From Hawksworthiomyces lignivorus (lineage: Eukaryota > Ascomycota > Sordariomycetes > Ophiostomatales > Ophiostomataceae), in the NCBI GenBank assembly GCA_002917075.1, contig NTMA01000053.1, positions 219,417-283,416 on the forward strand: a stretch of 64,000 nt of DNA, given 5' to 3'. This document shows positions 23,491 through 33,894 of the stretch, in pieces. The notes beneath the pieces were generated by a model that saw only the letters and a program-made list of their open reading frames with translations, searched no databases and had not been told where the DNA came from. Positions within the stretch are counted from its first letter, which is position 1, and every line of letters begins with the position of its first letter. The position numbers and the translations under genes are program-made.

Positions 23491-26400
23491 TTACCCAAGT
23501 AGAAATGTCCGTTTTTGAATCGTCTCCAGATTCCCAAAGAGGCCATGCCGCGTTCTTATTAAACCAATCCTCTCCCAGCAGCTCCCTGCCTTCTCGACAA
23601 GAATCAGCGTCATGCTTGAATCGTCCGAGGTGCCAGACTTTCCCACCACAATAGCAAGCCAGTGCTCCTCGGTCAGCCTACGGGCGAACTCGCCATCGCC
23701 GGCTGGATCTTTGCATAGGTGCAGAGCACCGCCGCTGACATCATTCCCATTGCAGATAATAGCATGCCAGCCGGAGTCGTCCCTGGCTGTTTCGTCCTCC
23801 TCCCTGCTCACCACCATGTCCCCGTTCTTCTCTCCTTGCCAGAGATTCACTTCAATGACAGTGGCGGCGATTTGGAGACGGCACGACTGGGGCAAGTCCG
23901 CCTTTGCAGACGACCCCATTGCGTCAAACTCCGCCCATGACATCATCTGGGTCGATCCGTCCGTTTGGGGGATGACGATGTCCACCTCAATCGAAAATCC
24001 TTGCTCAAAATCAACGTCAGACCAGGAAAAGTTGTTGACCGGCCCATGCCAGCCCGTCCAGGACCAGCTCGGAAACCCTTGGCGCCGGGTGCCGGGTTTC
24101 GACAGCGTCCAGCAGAGGCCCCTGGCGAACCCCTCGAGCGAGGTGCACTTGTCTGTTGAAATCGGGACGCCGCATAGGTGATGGACAGGGGACTCTCGCT
24201 CGGCAAACACTTGCATGACGCCCAGCATGGCATTGAGGATGTCCGCGTCGTATGTCAGCCGGCGAGTAGTGTAGTCGCTAATCAGAGGCCAGATGCCGGC
24301 TTCCCGGATGCGATAGGACTTGATGCCTCTGCGAGGGAACACCCGCTCCTGGTTTTTCAGTTGCTTTCGCGAGTACGACGAGGCGGGCACCTTGTGGATG
24401 CGGAGGGGCAGCTCGACGGCCTCGCGGATGACCATGCCCTGGCACTCGTATGAGACCTCCTTGTTGGTGAAAACCAGCCGCCTGCGCGACAGGATCCCCT
24501 CCTGGTATGTCCAGCCGCGCGTCCACCAGGTCGAGCCGCGCACGTCGTAGCACGGATCGGGCGGGACAGCCACCAGCACGTGGTCTTTGACGCGCAGGCA
24601 GGGCTGGCGGCGCATGCGGTGGTCGCCGACGCCGGGCAGCCCGAATGTCGGGGTCTCGCCCGCGGCGGCCACGATGGTCACCTGGGCATTTTCGTAGATG
24701 GTGTTCATGGCCTGCAGCTGGCTGGCGAAGATCTGGGGGTCGGCTTTGAGCGTGCAGTACCGGTCGACCCAGAGGTATCTGTACTGGAGCTGGAGAGTGA
24801 CAGTGATGGCGTCCCGAATAACGGCCTCGGGCTGGTCCACGCGGCTGTAGTCAGTCGTGTCGGGCCCCTCCGTGTGCGGCCCCCAGACGTAGCTCAGCGC
24901 CACAAACGGAACCGTCTCCGATGGGGCGACAATGGCTCTCTCGGGCGACTCGCAGTCGATGAAGCGTAGATAGGGGATCGGCCGGGCGGTGGGCGAATTG
25001 CACGGCCGGCCGTGGTAGACCGCGCAGCAGTCGATCCAGCTGCGCATCTTGCGGTAGTCGAGGTCGCCGGCCTGCAGCCGATTCACCGTGAGAGCATGCT
25101 CATGGTAGTTGTCGTTGGACCCAACCCGGCCGATGAAGCCGAAGCGCTGAGGCGCCGACCACCATCGCCTCTCGGCCGGTATGACGCCGAGGAACACCGT
25201 GTCCACCCAGTGGGACGACAAGTCCGTCCTCCCATAGCACTGTAGCCATTTTTCGTTACTTGAGAAGGCGCGCAGCTCGCACTCCACCGCGTCGCCGAGC
25301 CGAGGATCGAGGCCGGGGCGAACAGCCGCCATCAGCCGGCACATGGGGCACGGCTTCGACTCCCAGCTCTCGTCCATCTTGCCTAGCCTTGCTACAAGAA
25401 TGCCCCTGGGGTAGTCCCTTGGACACCGCGAAAATAGAGAACTGATGTCGAGAGCGTCGCATTGCGGACAGAGCTCCCCTCGGTCGCCGACGTTGTCGCA
25501 GTCTGTCTTCCCTTGGATGCCTAGCGCAATGTCTTGGATGTACCGCCTTGTCTCGGCCCGGGGTTCCGAAAATCTATCCGAATCAGAGCTCACATAACTG
25601 TTCTTGCTCACAGTGATCTCCGTGTTTGTTATGGCATCTGTACGAGGATCTAACCGGTGCTCGTCTTGACTCGCTTCCTCAGCCGTCGCTGGGGCTGGCG
25701 TCGAGCTCCGCGGCAGCCGAGCGCCAGCCGCCCGCAGCAGACCCAAGACTGTCTCGTCTCCTTTCTCCGACGCCAGCGCGACAAGTGTGCGGCCCTTCTT
25801 GTCCTCATGCTCGAGGTTGCTTCCGCCGCCGCCATACTCCAGCAAGATCTCCACCAGCCTGGCATCCTTAGACTCGACTGCCCACCACAGCGGCGTCCAG
25901 CCCTTGTCGTCCTCGGCGTTAGGATCCGCGCCATGTACCTGAAGCAGCCGTCTTGCCACCTGTTCCCAGCCGACTCTTCCCTGCCCCGGCATAAATGCCA
26001 GCCACGCCAGTGCCGGTCCCGCGGCCAGTGACAACGGCGTACGCCCCTTTTTGTCCCTTGCGTCCCACATTACTTGGTGCTCTATGCGAGCCTGAAAACT
26101 CTCCACCACCTCGATATGTCCAAACTCTGCTGCAAAGAATAGCGGTGTCCGCCCTGCGGCATCTCTGCAGTTTGGCTCCACGCCTCTCTCCTCCAGGAGC
26201 CGCTCGACCATGGCTTGACGGCCGTGCTGCGCGGCGTGGTGCAGCGGCGCCCGACCATCCTTGTCCTGGCTGTTCACACCCACCCGCCCCGTAGCCAAGA
26301 GCATCGAGGCGACATCAACGTGGCTGATGCTCGCGGCGAGACTGAGCGGCGTCCTTCCTTGCAGATCTTTGCAGTCCACCTCGATGTTTGGCGTCTTGAG

Positions 26401-29400
26401 AAGAAGCCCCAGAACAGCTCTCTTCTCCCCTAGACCATGGTCTCTCTCTGAAACATGGTGGAGCGGCGTTTTCCCATACTTATCCCGACTGTTGATATCC
26501 ACACGCCCCGTGGCTAAGAGACGTTCCACCACGCCCACGTTTGCCGAAGCAGCCGCCAGAGAGAGCGGAGTTGCTCCAGAGCCATCTCTCTGGTCGACGT
26601 CGACTGCGGGCTGGCTGAGAAGAATTTCCGCAACGGACGACTTGCCATACCAGGCAACTTTGCCCAGCGGCGTCTCGCCCTTGGCGTTTTGCACGTCTGG
26701 GCTGGCTCCCCTGGCGAGGAGGGCTGCGACGGCGTCTTCGTGCCCGCCATTGGCTGCCCAGAAGAGCGGCGTCGACCCGTCCTGGTCCGCGGCGTCGACG
26801 TCGAGCTGCTCGCATTCCAAGAGCGGGGCGTAGAGGAGCGCAAAGCCGCCCTCGAGGGCGTAGGACAGGGGCGTCCGCCCCGCTGTGTCGCGCGCGTTGG
26901 GGTCGACGCACCCAGAGCCGAGCAGGCTGCGCACGATACGCCGGTCGGCCTCGGATGCCGTCGTGCGGTAGCTGCTCATAACTAGAGTGAGCGGCGTGCG
27001 GCCTTGGTCGTCTTTCTCGTCGGGATCGATGCCGCCGGCCGCGAGAAGGAGCTCCACGCCTTGGGCGAAGCCGTACTCCGCTGCCAGGGACAGCGGAGTC
27101 TTGCCGCGCTTGTTTCTGGCATTTGGGTTTGCGCCGTGTGCGAGGAGGAGCTTCAGCATGCCGCCCTGCTGCTTTTTTACTGCTTCAAACAGAGCCGTCT
27201 CTCCGCCTCCGTCTGCAAGCTCAAGCATGGCGCCTGCTCCGGGCTGTGCGAGCAGCGCGGCCGCCACACCCGCCACGCCTCGGCATTCGACCTGTATGGA
27301 CCTATGCAACGGCGTTGTCCCAAAGGATGTCTGGGCCTTGGCGTCAAAGCCCCTGCTGAGCAGCAGCTCAACCACGTCCTGGTGGCCATTCATTGCCGCG
27401 GCGTGCAGCAGCGTGCCGCTGGACGAGTCTGTGCACCGGCCCAGGTCCACGCCCTCGTGGGATAGGAGCATGTCCACAACACTAGTGTGCCCGTTTTCTA
27501 CAGCCTTCCACAGCGGGGTCTTGGATGCGGATTGGAAGTGGCCCGGACAGAGGCAGGGCTGGATTCCCCCGTCGGCGAGGAGGAGACGGGCGACGTCGCC
27601 GTATCCGTGCGTTGCGGCCAGTGACAGCGGTGTGTGCTCGACGTTTCCCCCAAACGTCCCGCTTATGTTTACATCAACACCGTGGCTGATGAGGCACTTT
27701 GCGGCGGCCGCACAGCCATTTCTTGCCGCATACAACAATGGCGCTGCCTTGCGGAAGTCCTTGAGATCCGGGTTGGCCCCGTGGCGGAGGAGCGCCTCGA
27801 CGATGGCAGAGTGGCCGCGCTCGGCAGCCACCGATATTGGTGTCCGTCCCCAGCGGTCCCTGTTATTGGAGCCTGCTCTGCCAGCCGCAGCTCTGGCTCC
27901 TTCGAGCAGGATCCGTACAGCTTCCTCGTGCCCCTCTGCCGCCGCCCAGCTGAGGGCCGTGCGACCGTAGCTGTCTTTGGCGTTGATGGACCCCCCTTGG
28001 GAGAGGAGTGTGCATATCGCGGCGGAGAGGCCAAAGTACGCCGCCACATGGAGCGCGCCCATCCGCCGTGGGAAGTTGTTGCTGTTGTGCTGTCCTGGCA
28101 CGTGCCGCTCAGCCAAAAAAAAAACCTGGCTTGCCGATTCGGTCTTGGGCTGGGACGCGAGCAGATCAAGAACCATGTCTTGTACAATTATATCTCCGCT
28201 TTCTGCGGCTTGAAGCTCGTCAGCTGCATCTCGGACGTGGTGCCCCCAGTGCGACGCCGCATAGCTGTACAAGGGAATGGCCTGCAGTCGCTGCTCTAGC
28301 TCAAGGTGCGTGGGGCATGGACCTGCTTCCATGGCTCCCAGAGATAGAACCGTTATGCATGTCTTTGCGATGCGCTTGCCTCCCTCAGGGAACCATCGCT
28401 TCAGTGTCCACTTCAGTGAATCTTGTGCGGTGCGATGGACGAGGTGCAGAGTTACAGTGTCGTTTCCTTCCTGGTCCGGATCGGTCTGCTGCAAGATCAG
28501 TCCCTGGCAGGCATCAATCACATCGTCAGCAAACCCGGCGCTGTCGTGTGCTAGCCCGACCGCTGGCTCGACATCGCTTGCCTCCACGGCAATGGCGTGC
28601 TGCAATTCGCGGTCAGTTAGTGCGCGCTTTGCGAGGGCAATGTATAGAATGGCCTTCTTTGCTAGGTTGACTTGATGCGGGACTTGGTCTTCGACCCGTT
28701 TTATCATAGCGTTATAGATGTGATCGTAGGTGTCGGTATGTGGACCATCGACCAAGCCGGCGAGAGATTTTCGCAGTCCGTCGGCCGATGTCTGCCTCCC
28801 AAGGTATTCGAGGTAGAGAGACACAAGGAGGAACCTGTAACGAATGTTATATTTCCTTCCACCTGTGCGACGTTGGCCGAGTTGATGCTCACCTGCCATC
28901 TGCCACCTCGACAATGGCGCTCACAATTTCCTCAGGTCGAGCGTCGCCCCTAGCAATGGGTTGGAGCCGAGAGATGTGGCTTGTCAGGTACGACTGCACA
29001 TCTTCTTTGTCGGCCCTGGTCTCTAGGACATCTGCCTTGACAAACAGAGCGGAAATCTGAAGGTCGTAATTAGACGTCACAAGGAGGGAAATCGGGCGCA
29101 GCATCTGCAGCTTGAAGACCTCTCTGAGCAAGACACGGCGATGCTCTGCATCGCATTCGTCTAGCGCATCTATGATAATGAACACCCGTGCGTAGTCCGC
29201 AGTGGTCTCGCTCATGGCGTCCCCAATCCTGGCCCCCGAGACCCGGAAGCCCATCTTGTAGTCTTCGCTGAGATCCCGTGGAGTTGCCCAGCGTCTTACT
29301 CGAGGCGTGAGAAGCTGTTGATAAAGACTAAAGAGCAAATGCGCGCCAGCTTGCTCTTCCTGAAGCCCGAAATCACAGTACAGGTAGGCTATGCCTATGG

Positions 29401-29814
29401 CAGATTCGGAGCTGGCTGAGAACCGGCGCCTCACATCCTGGATGACGGCAGAAGCGACGATCGTTTTTCCTGCTCCAGGAGCTCCAGGGCAAAAGAGAGT
29501 ACGACTACCCGCAACTGGCCCTCCAGGGTCGGGTTCGGGCGGTGTGTGGATCCATCTCTGGTACTTGTCCGAGTCCAAGAACCACTGGACTGATCCAGGA
29601 TGGCATCTCTGTGCATACTTCGCGTGCAGAGATTTATGGATGGTAAGCTGTCTAGCCACAATAGTCAGCTTGAGCAGGATGTATAAGCCGATACAAGGAG
29701 ACTACTCTGTGCGTACCGTTTCAACCTTCTCTCGTGGTAGCGTATATCAAAAGAATCGAATTTGGAGAAGATCCTACGCATACCAGAGTCCGACGAGTTG
29801 GACGTGTCAGACAT
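23491..29814 (-). CDS. NLR-like protein: NACHT - 22 ankyrin repeats - C-terminal HET domain
   Basis: Exons 29814-29717, 29651-28893 and 28834-23491 join in phase to 2066 residues; introns are 65 and 58 bases. Walker A is GAPGAGKT at about 89-96, Walker B VFIIIDALDECD at about 189-200, typical of fungal NACHT (nephrocystin-3-like) domains. A helical region follows (FLLVSLYLEYL). Twenty-two ankyrin repeats run from about 544 to 1320, many with GRTPLSLAA. After a polar linker comes a Cys-rich lead (CPQCDALDI) and a full HET domain: VALSYVWGP near 1592, YRYLWVDRYC, then WWTRGWTYQEGILSRRR and SWSWTGW. HET domains trigger incompatibility-type cell death; NACHT proteins are nucleotide-driven switches; ankyrins sense ligands. 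The order is the reverse of HET-D/HET-E, which start with HET. Only 88 residues precede the P-loop, so no N-terminal effector is present. The 5.3-kb last exon carries repeats and HET without a break, which argues against mis-joined neighbours. Confidence 0.88.
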
Positions 29815-30198
29815 ATTAGGAAACAGAGATCCAAGGTTCTGAGATAGAACTTGGAGGCTTGTTAAGCCAGAATAGGATACACAATGAAACGAGAGAGCGC
29901 TGTTCTGGGCACATTGGCTTTAGCTGACATGGGGCGCAGGCTTTGGCGGCTTTTGCAGTGAGGGGTTGGCCCTTTGGAAAATGACGCAAGGCTGAGATTA
30001 TGCTGCGTTGCTCGTTGCTCGTCTTCTCGCATCGCGAACCATTTCCCACCCATAGACCATGTTCTCTTCCTTGATTCCGAACAAGACACCTCACAGAACA
30101 TCTGAATTCACCTTTTGCCGTGCCCAATTTCCAACGAGCGGGCAGTTTCGTTGGCCGAGAAGGATCATCACCGTGCTGTCGAAGTCCTTGAATAGGCG
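29815..30198. other. Promoter-side spacer of the NLR gene
   Basis: No gene recognised. This 384-base stretch is upstream of the NLR start and runs into decayed dehalogenase sequence; it probably holds the NLR promoter. Confidence 0.4.
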
Positions 30199-30456
30199 GT
30201 GGGCAACCGATCGCTGCTGCAAGGTCTGAATGAATTTGGGCATATGGGGTTTAGGGAAATTACTTCTGCAGAAGACTTCCATGCATATAAGCCAAATCCC
30301 GCAGTCTACCTTGGTGCTGCGGAGAAGCTCGGGCTACAACCCACAGAAGTTGCTATGGTAGCGGCCCATTTAGGGGACCTACAAGCTGCCAATCTCGTCC
30401 CGCCCACATCGTTTGGACAAATAGTGTTGAGAGTCGGGCAGCAGTACAAAAGATAA
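30199..30456 (+). pseudogene. Fragment of a haloacid dehalogenase (HAD) gene
   Basis: The open frame matches the middle to C-terminal part of type II 2-haloacid dehalogenases: SAEDFHAYKPNPAVYLGAAE followed by EVAMVAAHLGDLQAA, which holds motif III Lys and motif IV Asp of the HAD fold. Only about 80 of the usual 230-250 residues remain. The N-terminal DxD nucleophile region is not found upstream in any frame, the first codon is not ATG, and the tail leaves the family pattern after LQAA. A possible further piece (VEYFDQF) follows near 30485. It is a remnant next to another remnant. Confidence 0.7.
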
Positions 30457-30845
30457 CGCCTGATCATCAAGGTTCTCTTAGGATGTCGAATACTTTGACC
30501 AATTTGTGCAATGCGCCATATTGGTTACGTCTTTCAGGTAGAATTATCTTCTGGCGCGCCTAGGATATCTCAGGATGATGCGCATGCATTAATACCAGCT
30601 TCATTTCGACTTGTCTGAGATAATTGCGCATGTGAAATACCATTTCTGCGTTCCTAGGCTTCGAATTCATGTTTGTACTCCTCGACCACTCTTCAATGCT
30701 CGTCGACCGCCTGCTTCCATACTTTTGCACATTATCTCCGAATAATAGGAAAAAAGCTCTCAAGATAATTCTATCGCCACTATCACTCCTATTGCTATAT
30801 ACCATTGACCCCATCTCCCTCTTCCCATGGCAACTGCCGGGACTA

Positions 30846-31254
30846 GGGCTCGTGGGCGCCCCGTACCTGTGGGTCGACAGCCTGTGCATCCCCCAGGATA
30901 AGATCCCCACGACCCCAAGATCCGCCACATGGAAGAGATCTATTCCAGCGCCGCCTTTACGCTCGTGGCTTTGAGCGCTGCCAGCTTCCAGGACCCCTCG
31001 CCGGGGATGCGGCCCGGCACACGCAGCGCGGAGCCGCTGCACGAGGCCGTCGTGGACGGCCTGCTCATCATCTCCTGCTACCCGGCTCTGCCAACAGAGC
31101 TAGAGAATTTGAAGTGGTTTACGCGCGGCTGGGCCTTCCAGGAAGGCGCCTTCTCGCGGCGCCTGATCCTCTGCCACAACAGTGGGTTCAATATTATATT
31201 AAGAGTTAAACAAGAAGAGGCCTATTACTCTAGCGTACAATGTTCGTACATTTA
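30846..31254 (+). pseudogene. Frameshifted HET-domain fragment
   Basis: One frame gives APYLWVDSLCIPQD, the classic HET core, at 30853-30899. The next part, DPHDPKIRHMEEIYSSAAFT, continues in a different frame from about 30901 and runs through WFTRGWAFQEGAFSRRLILC to a stop near 31254. The N-terminal YxALSYxWG part of the domain is not visible upstream. The gene is thus truncated and frameshifted, although its GC-rich codon use is still gene-like, implying recent loss. Confidence 0.72.
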
Positions 31255-31331
31255 AGCCAATATGGCTCTTACCCAAAAAGCCTACTTGGGGTATTTGCAC
31301 TATATTCGACTCGGTCCCCTGATCTTGCACC

Positions 31332-33894
31332 TTAGTGGCCAAAAATGCTGGGAAACTGTTTGCGGACAGCAGAAACGACCGTCATCAGGTCTTCCTTTTT
31401 CTCTGGTGCCCCCTTGTTGATCAGATGCGTCCAGGCAATGTCCTGCTGCAAGATCTCCGCATTGAGCGCCGTCTGGTTGTACTTGGTCGGGTCCACGGTG
31501 ACGAGATAGTCAACAAACGTGCGCCACCGGGGCAGATAGTAGGTAGACACGAGGCCAGACCACGACTTGGAAGCGTAGTCGTTAATCTGGCCTGTGGGGC
31601 CCCAGAGCGTCAGCTGATCGCGCGCCTCGTACTCGAGGAAGTCGGCAACGGTGCCATCGGTGCCGGCCGTCGCCCGGGCGGCGGAGATCCACGCGGCGAG
31701 GCTGAAGTGGTCATTTGTCGCCAGCACGCGGTCCAGAGCGCTGAGAATGTCAAAGAGCGCCTGGCCGGCGGACCGGAGCTGCTGCGCGCGGGTCTGGTGG
31801 TTCGGCGGCGGCTTGGTCGAGGTGTAGACGCTGATGAGGTTCTCGTACGCCGAGGTGAACCCGTTGGCAAGGACCTGGCGGGTCCAGTCCACGAGATCAT
31901 ACTGGTAGGCGGGATCGTCAGACAGCGACCTGTCACCCTGCGAGCCGGCGCTCCACAAGAGCTTCCAGGCATCAACCAGCACCGCCGTATCGTAGTTGAG
32001 CACCGTCGGGTGGTGGCCTGTGCGGCCTGTGAGTCCCGAAGTGCTCGGAATGAGCTCCAAGATGGCTTTGGGCACCGCGTTCGCCGTAAGATTGGTGTTG
32101 TTGTACACGGTCGGCCGCACCGCCTCCCATGCCTGGTAGATACTATTCGGAAGCTTAGATCCTGCGCCCTTGCTGCCTACGACGGCCGAATATCGCGTTG
32201 TCACCCAGTCGTGGAAATATTCCACGGTGTCAATTGGCGTCGGGCTCCACGCCTGGTCTAGAAGCAAGTCGTACACGATTTCGTTGCCTTCCTGGCCCTC
32301 CATGGACAGGCCGAAGCCCACTAACGAGCTCGAATTCGCCAGGGCCTCAATAGGGTTGATCGTGATGTTGCTGATCTGACCATAGAGACCTTGGTTGCCG
32401 CCGTAACCATGTAGCTGATTCCAGATCCACGGCTTGCCGTAGTATGAATTGGTCCTCTGCCACTGAGGCGAACTCTAATAGTGTGTTAGCTATTGTCACG
32501 CACAGCATGAAAAATCCATCGCCGGCCACCTGCTTACCTCGGAGAACAAGTCAAGGATCAGCAGATCGGAATCCACCGCGACACCGCTGAGAAAGCTCTC
32601 AATGCGGTCATTGGTCCAGAACGAGGCGCTGGAGCTAAAGAGCCAGCCCTGCATGACCCAGATGGCGCTGGGGTCTGCAGCCTTGAGTGTCTTCCAGGTG
32701 TTGGAGCTGACATTAAAGAGATAGTCGAGATCGCCAGACAGCGGATTGTTCTCGTTGAACTGGTCGAGCGCATAATAGTGCGTCACGTTGCCATAGGCCT
32801 CCTGCTGCTTCTCAATGAAGCTCTTCTGCAGCTGCGCAAAGCGGGGATCAAACGGGTCGACAAATGTGTCTTGCGTATACACGGTGGCAAAGTTCTCCCA
32901 GGCCGAGCCGTTGACAATGGTAATATCCGGGTACACGCGCGAGATGGCCCGCGGCACGAAGCCCGGAAAGGCTGGCAAGACGGGCGTCATGCCCAGTTCG
33001 ACCATGCGCTGGACAATTTGCTTCTGCAGCGCGAACTGGCTGTCCACCCACGACGACGGCAGCGAACTGCCCCAGGACCCCTGGATGTTTCCCAGATGGT
33101 TCCATGCGAGGAACGCCGGTCCGCTCAGAAAGGTGGCAATTTCGTCGTCGGTCAGGCCAATCTCCTGGAAGACCATCGTAAAGATCTTTTCCGCCCCGAT
33201 CCATGCAAGCGGCAGATTGATGCCGCGCAGCGCCATCCAGTCCAGCTGCAGTTCCCAGTCATCCCAGCTCCAAAAGGCGCCAGTGTAGGACGTAGTAACT
33301 GGGAGGCGAGTTAGCAAGTCCCAAGCGTTTTTTTCGGGATCGGAAGCTTACCCGTATTGAAGTGGTACCGAAGTGGGACAATGCTCGAGCCGGACAAGGG
33401 AGTAGTTACGGGTGGCAGGGAATCAGCAGCATCCAGACGACTGCCAATGAACCACCAAATGTCCACATGAACTACGTCAGACAGATATCGGTGAAGTCTG
33501 TTCTCATTTTTCCAAAAGTTTCAGCAAAACAGAAAAAGAAGTTGACAGTCCAAAACGGCGTCACACACCCTGAGAGAAGGGCACTCAATGAGTTTCCCTC
33601 GACAAGGATTTTGCCGCACTTCGAGCCCGAGACGACATAGCTATCGTTTTCGGTTGTCGTTGAGCTCGTTGTGTTTACCAGTGCGAACTTAAAGAGCCCT
33701 GCGTGTCTTGGCAGCCTACGGGCGACGAGAGCCTCAATTCCGGCAGTGTCAGAAGATGCTGTAGTTGTGGTTTTCGCCGCCTGAACAGACACAGCAACGG
33801 ATGTCGGTGCTACGGGTGCCCGCGGTGCGAAGGCGCTGGCGCCGACAATTGCTGCAGCCAAAGCCACATGGCGAAGCAGGTTAACGGGACGCAT
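31332..33894 (-). CDS. Secreted alpha-N-acetylglucosaminidase, GH89
   Basis: Exons 33894-33569, 33497-33352, 33298-32538 and 32474-31332 join in phase to 791 residues; introns are 71, 53 and 63 bases. The chosen ATG opens a signal peptide (MRPVNLLRHVALAAAIVGAS). The NAGLU family pattern is complete: DVVHVDIWWFIGSRLD, WSWDDWELQLDWMALRGIN, AWNHLGNIQGSWG, then ALDQFNENNP with the acid/base Glu at about 340, and LDLFSESSPQWQRT with the second catalytic Glu at 411, the last codon of exon 3. These correspond to Glu316 and Glu446 of the human lysosomal enzyme. It should release terminal alpha-linked GlcNAc from glycans, outside the cell or in the vacuole. Length is normal for the family and no defect is seen. 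Confidence 0.9.

Noticed and set aside
25995..28675. Many long forward-strand frames over the ankyrin region
   Set aside because: They are out-of-frame shadows of the repeats; no splice-consistent protein or family signature.
29816..30127. 103-codon reverse-strand frame before the NLR start
   Set aside because: Could be an upstream exon of the NLR, but the ATG at 29814 with a good donor already gives a plausible start and this frame ends in a stop at the boundary.
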